A DNA stretch of 64,000 nucleotides from Brevifilum sp029548365 (lineage in GTDB: Bacteria > Chloroflexota > Anaerolineae > Anaerolineales > Anaerolineaceae), in assembly GCA_035376985.1 (NCBI GenBank), contig DAOSSA010000006.1, forward strand, positions 48,804 through 112,803, read 5' to 3'. Both the position numbers and the translations under genes were made by a program. Each line of letters starts with the position of its first letter. Positions within the stretch are counted from its first letter, which is position 1. This document shows positions 51,001-61,012 of the stretch, in pieces. A model generated the notes under the pieces. The model was given only the letters and a program-made list of their open reading frames with translations, was not told where the DNA came from and did no database searches.

Positions 51001-53000
51001 GTGGTGTATCTGTTTGCAATCCAGTCAAACTGATTTTTCATGATAGTCGGGTTGTATCTGGCCAGTTTCTGCGTATCCGGCACTGCGATGAACAGAAAGT
51101 CCTCCGCCTGAACGGAATCGCTGACCGCTCGCCCATAAAAAGATACATCCATCAGGTCTTCGTCCGGGTCGGTTACGGTCACTGCCAGGGTGGGCGGGAT
51201 ACTCACATTCACAGCTCCGTCTGCAGGTTGCACCAGAACGGGCTGTGCGGGGGCCGCGTTGGCGCCGATGCAGTAATCCACGATCAGTTTTGGTCGGTTT
51301 GCAGAAGTGGTAGCTTCTTTGGCATGGAACGTGATATCAAAATTCGCACTATCGTGATAGTTCTGTAAAGTCACCCCATAATTTGTCGTCGGGTCGTTCA
51401 CCCAACCCTGGACAACGGCGATTCCAGCCCCATTTAGAAGCGTGGTTGTGTTGGTTGTAGAATTGAATGCGTTGTACTCTGCCATCCACAGGTTGACGCT
51501 ATCGCGATCACTGGACCCGGCAGCCCCATTTACATCCCATTTTACCGTTTCTTTTTCCTGAGTGTCACTGAAACCTTGATAAGTTTCCCATGTAGCGCCG
51601 TCGGGCGGTGTGGTGGCGCTGCCGGTACCCTCGACCCAGGAGCGCAGCATTTCATACATATACAAAGGGTGATCTGATTGATTGTTCGCAGTTCCCACCG
51701 TTTTAACCGACAGGAACAGGCTTGCCTTTTCGATGATGGCTCCCGCGGGGATTCCATTCTCACCGCCCAGCTCAAATCGGAGCAATCCGCCGCGCTTTCT
51801 TACATTCGGCGACGTGGTGCGAGAAATGCGCATATCTGCCTGGCCGCCATAATTCTTTTCCATGTCTGTGGAGGTGTCTTTGACGCCGATGTAAGTATCC
51901 GCTACTGCATCAAATTCCACATCTGTGTAACACACCTGCTGGGTAACCACGCCTTCAACCGCCACATCTTTTAGATCTGCTCCAGCGCTGGTATGTTCGA
52001 TATTTCCGCTGAAATTGCCCTGTGTGTCGCTGTTCAGGCGCACAAAAACGGTTCCGCCCATTGCCGGCAAGCTAAAATTTGAAGCATAGGTGCCGTCAGC
52101 AGCCGTTGCCACCTCAAACCCTTCGGGCGCGCTGACTGCAATATCTTCCGTCAGGCTGGCACCGGTGACCGTGTACGATTGGGGCGTAGAAGGTTCGCCC
52201 GGCTTGGTTAGAAAGGGCTGCAGCGTGCTCACCGAGGTGGTAATCGTCGGACCCGGCGCCTGTTCTTGATAGGTCACAACGAGTTTGAGGCGATTTGCGC
52301 CACTACTAGAGCCTTCTTTAGAGGTGAATCTGAAATCAAAATTGGCAGTAGTGGCATAGTTTTGCATGATAAAGCCATAGTTCGCCAACGTTCCATCCAA
52401 CCAACCCTGTACAACTGCGATGCCTTGTTCATTCAAAGGAATTTCTACCTCACCAGCGGTTTGGAAGGTGTTCCAGGCAGCTGTCCACAGGTTGATGTTG
52501 TCTCGATCATTATCGTCTGTAATGCCTGGGGCTGTCCAATTGGTATTTTCATCTGCCTTTATGTACGTGACTTTACTTTCTTCCCAATTCCGCTGCAGGT
52601 TATACAGGTATAAAGGCTGGTTTCCTTCTTTGGACATACTATCCTTGCTGGTGATATTCATAACCAGTTTGGCTTCAGTGATGGTTGCTCCGGATGGGAT
52701 TTCTGTAAGTGGGAATTTAAATAAACCGCTCCTCGAATTAGAATCACGGGTAACACGTATTGGATCCGTGCTCCCATAGTTCTTATCTTGATCATTGGTG
52801 CTTATATAGGTATCCGCCGACGTCGGAATGGTTACCGTGGTGGAAGACGCTGTTTGGGAAACAACAGCACCCTCCAATCCCCCTGCTGGCAGTGCGTCGG
52901 GCGCCGCCACCACCGGCACGAATCCGTTCAGTGCTGTGACCAGCAGGAACAACACCACAATCACTAAATTAATTATTTTATGATCAGATTTTATTCTCAT
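48069..53000 (-). CDS. Giant secreted protein with two phosphoesterase domains and DNRLRE modules
   Basis: About 1643 residues. Start at ATG 53000 after AAGGGAG. Signal peptide (about 1-33), a DNRLRE-type beta-sandwich (about 55-245, SADTYISTNDQDKNYGSTDP), a beta domain like SKPGEPSTPQSYTVTGASL (255-355), and a second DNRLRE module (360-600). A first metallophosphoesterase follows (about 633-885, TSLGDIVDQ, APGNHDIGG, LCGHMHSGEDG), then a second (about 1082-1277, AQGGDFNNHK, YTQGNNDHSD, FLWGHNHTTD). Two GWNL units close the protein. The two phosphoesterase domains differ in motif spacing, suggesting different substrates. It is part of the same locus as the other two giants. Confidence 0.78.
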   Translation of the reverse strand: MRIKSDHKIINLVIVVLFLLVTALNGFVPVVAAPDALPAGGLEGAVVSQTASSTTVTIPTSADTYISTNDQDKNYGSTDPIRVTRDSNSRSGLFKFPLTEIPSGATITEAKLVMNITSKDSMSKEGNQPLYLYNLQRNWEESKVTYIKADENTNWTAPGITDDNDRDNINLWTAAWNTFQTAGEVEIPLNEQGIAVVQGWLDGTLANYGFIMQNYATTANFDFRFTSKEGSSSGANRLKLVVTYQEQAPGPTITTSVSTLQPFLTKPGEPSTPQSYTVTGASLTEDIAVSAPEGFEVATAADGTYASNFSLPAMGGTVFVRLNSDTQGNFSGNIEHTSAGADLKDVAVEGVVTQQVCYTDVEFDAVADTYIGVKDTSTDMEKNYGGQADMRISRTTSPNVRKRGGLLRFELGGENGIPAGAIIEKASLFLSVKTVGTANNQSDHPLYMYEMLRSWVEGTGSATTPPDGATWETYQGFSDTQEKETVKWDVNGAAGSSDRDSVNLWMAEYNAFNSTTNTTTLLNGAGIAVVQGWVNDPTTNYGVTLQNYHDSANFDITFHAKEATTSANRPKLIVDYCIGANAAPAQPVLVQPADGAVNVSIPPTLAVTVTDPDEDLMDVSFYGRAVSDSVQAEDFLFIAVPDTQKLARYNPTIMKNQFDWIANRYTTPGAGEPELVFVTSLGDIVDQASAVAEWQVADESYGYLDAAGTPYSVAPGNHDIGGTLYSQYFGQARFDGKPWYGGYYTSGTDNYNNYSLFSAGGMDFILINLQYNAGTGALSWADGLLKTYSDRRAIVEQHDILNFNNAWTNQATYNALSGNPNLFLMLCGHMHSGEDGSAYRRETRAGMQDVHILMTNYQDRQTWDYLRLLTFKPGDDEIYAQVFSPYSPGGYLTNASNYEQFTMSYAMDGSSASQFELIGTNTEVASGGNASVIWSGLKEGTEYEWYVDITDGRKTTTGQTWSFITSGEKPPIEITHAAVTGIDAPAALAAPDTAANVAGSTYTVSPVTWTPAVTTTFGYSTIYTASVTLAAAQGYYFSASPSATVNSNPATSVTRNSDSELIVTYAFPPTGAEPGESTGQMTFGMDVHQNLDAFTQFLTCVANDDVIPDVVAQGGDFNNHKMSGPLGKDVNSDVIDPIVEAVFPYAVKIYTQGNNDHSDLIGEGNFVETGVAYEGEDYIIYGINEYDFPLSNISSNGGNAATKNDTAAATISDLRTFLTEQKGAGKVIFILSHVPLHQSRDDNPYGYNMAVMLNDVINNDLDVVFLWGHNHTTDTSQTYRDRGSTVSFYNGSSGQNLETEFIYAAAGYINGSSTNTSVIDSGTVATVTDTEIILTRYQRNNCSKTETLTATRYSSQTNNITEVTITGIHTPVAQDIPDTTASVVATPIAGISSATAAVDWDPAHASFDYSTVYTASVTLTAAQGYAFISTTSATVNEQTATSVTLNEDGTLTVTFTFPETEDAPSNTHAIALKAGWNLVSFNLIPDDDSIEVILADILEDVILVYAWDATKEGSWMRYVPLAGFGNSLAVLDNTMGFWINMKKGATLTVTGTQPTDTNIALYEGWNLIGYPARNGVAIPDALTAIDDKYDLILAYKAFDTEDPWKLYDPDAPNYANDLATMAPGWGYWIYITETTAFDWSIPY

Positions 53001-53241
53001 CACTACTCCCTTCTCAGTAAACTAAAATCGACATTTCCTGCTAGTTGGCTAAAACAGGTTCACACACCATCCAACAAGCTCAACATAAATTAATCAACAC
53101 TATTAATATAATTCCCTTCATTTTTAATGGGACCAAAATAATTCGGTTTTCATTCAATTGATGCCTGAGGCACCCATCGAAACAATGATTGTGGGGAAGG
53201 CGCATGATGTGCCTTCCCCAATTGATGTTGCGTTGTATCTC

Positions 53242-56200
53242 TTACTTAAATGGCACCTCCAGAGTGGCATTTTGATTAACGAAGATCCAGTAGCCGTAAC
53301 CGGGCAGCATTTCCACCAGATCATTGGCATAAGTCGTGGCTTTAGGGTCATACAGCTTCCATGGGTCAGCAGTGTCAGCGGCGAAGTAGGTGATGATCAG
53401 CGTGTAATCAATCACGCCCATCAGCGCAGGCGGTGTTGGCGTCAAACTGGAGGGATAGCCAACCAGGTTCCACCCGCCCACATCCGTTATGAGCGGGATC
53501 TCCGTCTGGTCAGGTGCTTTTCCGGTCACCTTCAGAGTGGCTGCTTCGGTCATAAAGATCCAGAAGCCCTGGGTTTCATCCAGCGAATCCAGCGTGTCGC
53601 CATAACCTCCAGCTGCATGCCGCATCCAGTGACCTGCTCCGCTGCTACCTCCGGTGGCGTCCCAGGCATACACCAGGGTGTACTTTCCATTGATACTTGC
53701 CAGCACATCCCCAATGTCCGTGCTGAGGGGTGTGACGGGCAAGGACACCAGATTCCAGCCGGCCACCAGGGTGATCTCGTGGGTGAACAAATCCTGGTTC
53801 ACGATAAGGGTGATCTGTGTTGTGGCATTGTTGTAATTAGCTGAATCATCCGGTGTGAAGGTTACATCAAATAATGTTACACCGCTATCGCTCAGCTCAG
53901 GTATTGTGCTTGGGTACGTCCAGGCAAAGCCGCCCGGTACCGATGCTTCGCCACCGGACAGGGCACTGTCAGCCAGTGTTTGCCCATAGGTGATGGCTGT
54001 TGCTGTTGGTGGAGTGATGATGGTCGGTGTGGCTTTAGCAATCACCAGCGTGCCAGCATTATAAATAGCCAGAATGACGCCATCTTTTTTGATCTGAATG
54101 GTCACCGGGTAGCTGCCAGCATTCTTAGGCGCTGTTGGGCTCCCATCGTAAAGTACCCCGATTTCGTAACCGGTCAGTTCTGAAACGCTTACCGATTTGG
54201 GGTCGCCGTCATAAACATGACCGGTCAGTCCGTCCACGGTGATTACAAATACCAGGCTGTCGCCAAAGCCCTGCCCGCCCTGTGCGTCCACAGCCATCAG
54301 GCTGACGGGGTAAGCGCCCGTTGCGCTGAAGGCAAAGCTGGGCTGTAAATTGCCTGCTGCGTCATCAAAAACGCCGTCGCCGCCCAGTGCCCAGACAAAG
54401 GACTCTACATCATCTCCTCTGTCCGCCACACTGCCAGCCAGAGCGATCGATTCAGCACCAAGCAGCGTCACGTAGGGCCCACCCGCATCTGCTTTCGGTG
54501 GATGGAAATCGAGCTCAACGTGCGAGCCAGTTTCCCAATCAGTAATCGCGACCACGCGGCCGTTGATCTTGAAAGTGACCCGGGTAGGAAGGGTTCCATT
54601 GGGGTAAGCCTTAACGTTGATGGCATAAACCAATTGACCGGCGTCAGCGGTGATTGCTGTCGAACAAATCGGATCCGTCTCATCATCAAGGTAGGCTTGG
54701 ACCAGATCATCGATCTTCGGTACGCCATCCCCATCTATATAAAGGATTTCGCCATAAAAGCTGGAGGGGAAAGGCGGCGCTGTATCGCTACTGAACGAGG
54801 CTTCAACAACCTTGTTTGCATCGATGGTCAATTGCACCGGGCTTGTATCACCATCCAGAGCACCACCCCAGCCCAAGAATGAATAGCCCGGGTATGGAGT
54901 GGCCGTCAATGTAACGACTTCTCCGTAGTTGTAAGACACCTTATCCGGAGACTTTGACACCGAGCCGTTGCCGCTGACATTAATCGCCAGGGTATAGGTA
55001 TTGATGGTCCACTGGGCATACAGGGTGAGGTCAGCGGCAAAGTCATAGGTCGCTTCGTCGGCGTAAAGTGTGCCTGATCCATCGGCCGCAGTCTTCCAGC
55101 CAGTGAAGGTGTAACCCGTCCGTTCGAAGACGTTGGGCGTCAGCGCGGTGGGGGAATTGGCTGTCTGTGGATCCATCTCGCCGCTGGTGGCACCGTTACC
55201 ATCGAAGGTCACGGTGTGGGCTTGTGCTTCGGTCTTCGGGAACTCGTAGGTCACCGTCAGGATGCCATCCCCGTTCAAGGTTACAGTGTCTGCTGTTTCT
55301 CCATTCACGGTTGCGCTGGTGGAACCGGTAAAAGCATGGCCGGAGGCAGCCTCGAGTACCACAGTGACCGTGTAAACCGTGCTGTAGTCAAATGTGCTGC
55401 CTCCCGGATTCCAGCTGACTGATGTTACAGTCGCCGCTGAGGTAGGATCTGTTTCCAGCGACGCTGTGCTGGCTGGCGTAGCGCCTGCTGCAGGTTCATC
55501 AACGGTGATCGCTGCACTGGTAATTGGGGTTTCTTCTACTTCAGTTATCGTTGTGACAGCCGGTTCGCTCTCTTTAGAGTCAAAGCTGCTTGAATTCAGC
55601 ATAGCGACATTTTCAATCTCATCTCCGGCCGTTGCGTCGACGGTCACCTGGAAGCTGAGTTCAGGAACGATAAGCACGGAATTGGATAAGCCTTCAGGAT
55701 ATTCATTATCAGCACTTTCAGCATCCAGTTTAAAGGCTATGCTGCCAATCTTCTCGGTGGCAACCGTACATTTATACGTCACCGTCAGCGGGCTGCTAGC
55801 GGAGATGTCTCCGGATGTCGTGCCAACAGGCGTACAAGATACCTCTTCAGGCAAAATACCGCCGGTTAAGACGTACTCCAGTGCACCGGCTGTAACCGCT
55901 GTATCCGCCAGGGTGTTGGTAAAGATCGCCTCAACCGTGACCGTATCGCCCGCGCTGACCAGGCTGTTTGCTGTCTTCAGCGTTGTGGTGCGGGTGCTTA
56001 TTGCCGGGCTAGGCTTGATCGGCAGTGCTGCAATTGCCCAGTCAGTTGACCCGGACAATGTCCATGCCATTGTTGTGGATGTCAGTGTAGCAGGCTTGAT
56101 ACTTGCCAATCCTTTGATTTGGGAAGCTCCAGATGATGAATTCTCATTCCACTGCAAAGTCTGCCCATTGCCTGGAGTTTGGGTACTGGATGAACCACTT

Positions 56201-59200
56201 CGAATTACTGTGTCAAAAACCAGATCTCCTACCTCTGTTAGCACATCAACTGATGGCGAATTACTTTTTCCCTTGGCACTTGCCAAACTACCTACTGGCG
56301 AAGTTAGCTTGACGCCAGCGAAATTAATTGCTCCAACCACCATATAGGTTTTTTCAGCGGTAACAACAATATTTGCGGTTTTTGAAGCAGGTGGATTAAC
56401 CAGATAAAAGATTGTTACTTGGGTTAAATTCGTTTGCTCAACAGCAGTTCCAGCTCGCGTCAATTCTATCCCGTCAAATTTTACAGAAGATATTGAACTT
56501 GCAGACGTATAACCATAAGAAACACCAACAACGAGCAGACGGTTATCCCCAGACCCAGTTGTGTGACTAAAACTTAATGAGGTAGAACTACCACTTGTTT
56601 TTCCAGTTGAAACGTCACCATCTTTGGTGATTACACCTGGACCACCTCCATCTTCCGTCACCTCGCCCGGCACACCGACGGTATTGCTTCCCAGGTTCCA
56701 GATCAGCACACCATTATCTAACATCGCCGCCGGGGTGGCACTATTATCCACATAAGTCGTGCCGGTTGGGATGGCATCGGTCACGCTAACGTTCGTCAGC
56801 AGGTCATTTTTTTCATAGCTGACATCACTGATGGTGTAAGTAAGGGTCTCACCGATTTCAGCCTCATCTTTATCAACCGCTTTGGTGATATTGCGGGGGT
56901 CAACCACAGTATAACAGACCTCTAATTGAGGCGCCAAAGAAGCACCATTGGTGCTGTCGAAAGAAGTTGCACTCCGATTTTGTTGTACAGTCGTCTGCCC
57001 AAGAATTGCAATGGCATTTTTGGCTGCCCACCCGGGCCGATCGACAATTTCCTGGATAACATCCGCCAAATCCGGGGTGACATAATCCGACCCGGCGGTC
57101 CATGACGGCACGCTCCAGGCTGCTGAAGCTGTTGTCTTAGCCCTGCTTGAGACGTTGAAATTGGCTGTTGTGAATGTAACCGGGCTATCATCAGCCTGTC
57201 CCCATAGCGTCATACTAGAAGCAGTAGCTCCACTATCCGCGATCGCCCTGAAGGTGATATCTGCACTGGTGATCGTCGCTCCTTCGGGCACATCCACATT
57301 CTGGAAGCGCAACCCCCACCAGTTTAAATCTGTTGTTGAGCCACCATAAGCACGGTACATTTGCAGGGCTTTAGTGCTCGTATCACCATCCAGATCAACA
57401 GCACCGTTCGTTGAACCTGTGTTCATCCGTTCTTCCACGTCATCACTTTTGAGATTGATTCGCGAGGTAACACAAATTTCTGATGAGATGCTTCCGCTGA
57501 CCGCCACATCCTTTTGGACTGCACCAATGCTGGTGTGAGTTATATTTCCGCCAAACACGCCTTCATTGGTGCCGGAAAGACGGACAAAAACAGTTTTATT
57601 AATGGTGCCCTCTTCAGAAGGCACAAATTCTAACTCTGAATTGTAGTTAATGCCATCGCTTGAGAGTACAAAACCTTCTGGCGCGGTGATAATCAAGTTG
57701 TTTTCGAGATTGACACCCGTAACCGTATAAGTTTGTGCTTCGGAAGACATACCCGGTTGGGTGTGGAAAGGTTCCAGCGTACCGACCGAGGTAATAATGG
57801 TTGGGTCGGTTGTTGCCACACAATAAGTGACGTTGAGGGTGGGTTTGGCATAGCCAGATGTGTTTTCTTTGGAAGCAACGATATAGTAATCTTTTGTGGT
57901 GGTCGTGTAATTCTGAACAGCGAGACCATAATTTGGCAGGTTGCCATCAACCCACCCCTGAACAACAGCGATACCAGCCGTGTTTAAGGGAATGGTCACA
58001 TCCTTATCATTAGAGAATGTGCCGCCTGTACCACCCGTGGCATCCCAAAGATTGATGTTATCACGGTCGCTGGTTGTGCTGGCAGCGCCGCCGGTGCCCC
58101 AACTGTTTTCCCCATCATAGGTATTCCAATTGGCGCTGCTGGTGCTTTCCGCATCATTTGATGTACCCTCAATCCACTCCCGTTTGAGGTTGTAAAGACT
58201 AAAGGTGGTTTTTGATGCATCGGTCACATAAAAGGAAAGGCTGGCGCTATCGACAATAACATCCGCAGGAATTTCGCTCAGGTCCCATTTGAATAAAGCA
58301 CCCTGTGCAGTGCTGGTATGATCGCTCATGGAAATCGTTGTTGTACCGCCGTAGTTTCGTTTCGGATAACCCTGCCTAAGGTAGGTGTCTCCGGTGGTAA
58401 TTAGATTTACCGTTGTGCATTGTGTAACCTCAAAATGCGCCGTGACGGATTTGTTCTCGTTCATGACGATGGCGTGCTTCCCATCAGAGAAAACAATGTC
58501 ATCGGCATTATCTCCGCTCCAGTGGCTGAAGGCATAGCCTGTGTTCGGTTTCGGCGTCAGCGTCACGGTCTGGTTCTCATAATACACACCGCCTGGGGGC
58601 GAAAGCTCAACGCTGCCATTGCCGTCGTCGGTGGCGGTCAGCGTGAAGGTTTCGGCATCACCGATCTCCTCCGCCAGGTAAAACACCGCCGGGCCGTAAG
58701 AGGTGGCGTCGGTACCGCCTTTGCTAAAGTTAATGGTGAACTCCCCGTTACTGTCGGGGACAATATTATCCCATTTAGCGATGTAACCTTCTTCTGTGTT
58801 GTAACCTGTTCCAAAGGTCGTCGTTGATGAACCGTCAATAAAGGCTGTTTTTGTGATGGTGTTAGATGATCCCTTTTGTTCGCTGCTCGCATTGATAGCC
58901 GATTGTGCACCAGCGAGGGTAAAGGTGGTTCTTCTGGCTGTATAACCTGAATTATTTCTATTTGCTGTGGTCGCAAAAGTATAAGATTTTTCAGGGTCAA
59001 GGCCGGACAGGGTTAATAATAATGAGTGACTCGATTGCATGATAACATTGCCAACCATATTGGCTTTATAATTATCTTCACCGGGTTTACCAAACATTTC
59101 GTAGGCATCGGTCCCAGCGTCAGCAAGAGACCCATCAGAGGCCGTATTGTAAAAAACTGCCGGATCGCTGACGGTAACAGTCATTTTTGCATTTAACGGT

Positions 59201-60297
59201 GATCCGTCAGCAAAGTTAACCAAAGGAACGTTGTTTATCACTCCGCTATCTAAAGAACAATCCTTTACCAGTGTATTGGTTGGATTAGCGGTGTGAGAAG
59301 TGCTATAAGCGCAATCTACAAAGGCTTCCCAGGCATATGCCGCCGGGGCTTCGCGGGTGTAGGTTTGAGAATCGATGGCTTCACCAGTGCTAACTGGGAC
59401 ATATTCGATTTTCATACTCGTAGTTGTAGCTTCCAAGCGCATAGCACCAGCGCCACTGTAATAATAATCACCAATTTGGTTGCCAGTCCTAATAAAACTA
59501 CCCGCGACCCCTGAGGTATAGTAAACAATGGGAATATCATTGTTCGGTCCTTGCATTTTAGGAATACGCTCATAAATATGTACGTGCGCTGCAAAAACAA
59601 AATCCGCGCCCCACTCAGCAAAAGGCCATTGCATGCTTGTATTTGACCCAGCATAACCACCTGTGTAAGCGGGTCGATGGAAAACTACGATTTTCCAGGG
59701 GGCGGTTGACGCTTTAAGTTCTAGTTCCAACCAAGCTTTTTGGCTGTTTAAATCACTTGCTTCACTATTCATCATGAAGAAGTGCACCGGACCGCGCACG
59801 AACTCATAATAAAGCGGCGCATTGCCGCCTGATGAATCGGGAAGATAATTGAAATATTTTTGATATTCAGATATTGGTGATGAATAGTCATGGTTTCCCG
59901 GGGCCGGGTAAAAGTTAACGGGGTCCATGTAGTTCTTTCGCCCGTTGGCAACAGCTTCGGGTCCATAGTAAGCGCCAACAACGTTGGGGTAGCATGTTGT
60001 TGCTAAGCAACTGGAGCCCTGGTTATTGTCGCCAGCGGTGACGATAAAATCCGGGTCCCAAGAATTAACCATATTGGCAACGTTTGCCACGATTGTGTCG
60101 TTGGTATAGCCATAATCCGAGATGATTGCAAAGTTAGTCGGCGCACCTCCCTGGGCGCTGGGGGCTTCTAAAGGCTCTGCCATTGCCGGCGCGGTCGGCT
60201 GCACCCCCAGCAGCGAAAATATGAAAACAAATGCAAACATTGCCTGAAACAGCCTGGCGCCGGTATCAGCACGTTTTTTTATAATTCGGTGGTTCAT
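53242..60297 (-). CDS. Giant 2351-residue secreted metallophosphoesterase, multidomain
   Basis: GAGGAG precedes the ATG by about 8 nt. Signal peptide (1-41), whose core FSLLGVQP matches that of the 1663-residue paralogue. A calcineurin-like phosphoesterase (about 49-296; AGDNNQGSS, PAPGNHDYSS, FAAHVHIYERI) has His-Val-His in the place of GH-X-H. It is followed by a beta domain with an FTLAGAQS-type core, an InlB-type repeat (551-630), DNRLRE (626-820), a QPGMSSEAQTYTVTG domain (830-940), a beta domain (943-1130), a DUF11-like domain (1140-1220), further beta domains, two InlB/Flg_new-like repeats (1693-1840), a PSSFYG domain (1840-1935), a PKD-like domain (1936-2010), an MBG-like part and two GWNL units (about 2177-2351). 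It is one of the largest proteins here and is surface exposed by inference. Confidence 0.78.
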   Translation of the reverse strand: MNHRIIKKRADTGARLFQAMFAFVFIFSLLGVQPTAPAMAEPLEAPSAQGGAPTNFAIISDYGYTNDTIVANVANMVNSWDPDFIVTAGDNNQGSSCLATTCYPNVVGAYYGPEAVANGRKNYMDPVNFYPAPGNHDYSSPISEYQKYFNYLPDSSGGNAPLYYEFVRGPVHFFMMNSEASDLNSQKAWLELELKASTAPWKIVVFHRPAYTGGYAGSNTSMQWPFAEWGADFVFAAHVHIYERIPKMQGPNNDIPIVYYTSGVAGSFIRTGNQIGDYYYSGAGAMRLEATTTSMKIEYVPVSTGEAIDSQTYTREAPAAYAWEAFVDCAYSTSHTANPTNTLVKDCSLDSGVINNVPLVNFADGSPLNAKMTVTVSDPAVFYNTASDGSLADAGTDAYEMFGKPGEDNYKANMVGNVIMQSSHSLLLTLSGLDPEKSYTFATTANRNNSGYTARRTTFTLAGAQSAINASSEQKGSSNTITKTAFIDGSSTTTFGTGYNTEEGYIAKWDNIVPDSNGEFTINFSKGGTDATSYGPAVFYLAEEIGDAETFTLTATDDGNGSVELSPPGGVYYENQTVTLTPKPNTGYAFSHWSGDNADDIVFSDGKHAIVMNENKSVTAHFEVTQCTTVNLITTGDTYLRQGYPKRNYGGTTTISMSDHTSTAQGALFKWDLSEIPADVIVDSASLSFYVTDASKTTFSLYNLKREWIEGTSNDAESTSSANWNTYDGENSWGTGGAASTTSDRDNINLWDATGGTGGTFSNDKDVTIPLNTAGIAVVQGWVDGNLPNYGLAVQNYTTTTKDYYIVASKENTSGYAKPTLNVTYCVATTDPTIITSVGTLEPFHTQPGMSSEAQTYTVTGVNLENNLIITAPEGFVLSSDGINYNSELEFVPSEEGTINKTVFVRLSGTNEGVFGGNITHTSIGAVQKDVAVSGSISSEICVTSRINLKSDDVEERMNTGSTNGAVDLDGDTSTKALQMYRAYGGSTTDLNWWGLRFQNVDVPEGATITSADITFRAIADSGATASSMTLWGQADDSPVTFTTANFNVSSRAKTTASAAWSVPSWTAGSDYVTPDLADVIQEIVDRPGWAAKNAIAILGQTTVQQNRSATSFDSTNGASLAPQLEVCYTVVDPRNITKAVDKDEAEIGETLTYTISDVSYEKNDLLTNVSVTDAIPTGTTYVDNSATPAAMLDNGVLIWNLGSNTVGVPGEVTEDGGGPGVITKDGDVSTGKTSGSSTSLSFSHTTGSGDNRLLVVGVSYGYTSASSISSVKFDGIELTRAGTAVEQTNLTQVTIFYLVNPPASKTANIVVTAEKTYMVVGAINFAGVKLTSPVGSLASAKGKSNSPSVDVLTEVGDLVFDTVIRSGSSSTQTPGNGQTLQWNENSSSGASQIKGLASIKPATLTSTTMAWTLSGSTDWAIAALPIKPSPAISTRTTTLKTANSLVSAGDTVTVEAIFTNTLADTAVTAGALEYVLTGGILPEEVSCTPVGTTSGDISASSPLTVTYKCTVATEKIGSIAFKLDAESADNEYPEGLSNSVLIVPELSFQVTVDATAGDEIENVAMLNSSSFDSKESEPAVTTITEVEETPITSAAITVDEPAAGATPASTASLETDPTSAATVTSVSWNPGGSTFDYSTVYTVTVVLEAASGHAFTGSTSATVNGETADTVTLNGDGILTVTYEFPKTEAQAHTVTFDGNGATSGEMDPQTANSPTALTPNVFERTGYTFTGWKTAADGSGTLYADEATYDFAADLTLYAQWTINTYTLAINVSGNGSVSKSPDKVSYNYGEVVTLTATPYPGYSFLGWGGALDGDTSPVQLTIDANKVVEASFSSDTAPPFPSSFYGEILYIDGDGVPKIDDLVQAYLDDETDPICSTAITADAGQLVYAINVKAYPNGTLPTRVTFKINGRVVAITDWETGSHVELDFHPPKADAGGPYVTLLGAESIALAGSVADRGDDVESFVWALGGDGVFDDAAGNLQPSFAFSATGAYPVSLMAVDAQGGQGFGDSLVFVITVDGLTGHVYDGDPKSVSVSELTGYEIGVLYDGSPTAPKNAGSYPVTIQIKKDGVILAIYNAGTLVIAKATPTIITPPTATAITYGQTLADSALSGGEASVPGGFAWTYPSTIPELSDSGVTLFDVTFTPDDSANYNNATTQITLIVNQDLFTHEITLVAGWNLVSLPVTPLSTDIGDVLASINGKYTLVYAWDATGGSSGAGHWMRHAAGGYGDTLDSLDETQGFWIFMTEAATLKVTGKAPDQTEIPLITDVGGWNLVGYPSSLTPTPPALMGVIDYTLIITYFAADTADPWKLYDPKATTYANDLVEMLPGYGYWIFVNQNATLEVPFK

Positions 60298-61012
60298 AAG
60301 TTTTTACTCCTCTATCGTTAAGCTAGTGAAAACAAGATTCGTTAATTTGTTCACCATTCATAAAAGGTCCACAGTATCCATTAATTAAGAAAAATCCCCC
60401 CGATCAATCAACAATAACAGAAGTCTGATAAACCACCTGGTGAATTTCGATCCGCGGCGAAACAGTTTCTGAAATAGCCAAAATCATTCCATATACCCTC
60501 CGTTTTGTTCTATGCATCAAGCCAATCAGCCCGTGGAATAACCTGCCTTTATTAGGTTATCCTCAATTAAATTGCAAGGCGGAATACATTTTAAATCCAC
60601 GCGCTGCAAACGAAAATATAGCTGATAATGTGCTGCATACTAAACTACAACAGTATTACATTTATTTTAGCATTCTGTCAAGCAGTGAAAATTATTTTTC
60701 ATTTAAATTTGTAAAGTAATCTGTGGAATTTAAAAGGTTAACTGGTAAAATCAACACATAAAGTACGAATCTGGGCAGCTTCCTCAGAAGCTGGAGGAAT
60801 CAATATCAAGCAGTTTGTAAAATTTCCACGTCCAATTCGTTTTGGGATAATAACCGGCATTGGAAACCAGATTTTGGCAAACTTGAAGTTCCAGAATCTG
60901 TGAAAGATTTATTAATTCATCTTTCTTCAGCCCACTAATTTGAGCGACTCAGGCTCTCATTAAGTTGCAAACCTCAGCTTAAATTCTGGTTGTCATTTAG
61001 CAGTCCTACCCC
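60298..61012. other. AT-rich intergenic region
   Basis: About 715 bp upstream of the giant-protein locus. It is low in GC and should hold the locus promoter, but I cannot pick out a consensus -35/-10 pair with confidence. I see no gene, RNA or strong hairpin. Confidence 0.4.

Noticed and set aside
55394..56347. 317-codon + strand frame rich in Val, Ser and Ala
   Set aside because: Antisense to the 2351-residue gene; its composition mirrors the Thr/Ser/Ala-rich repeats on the true strand.
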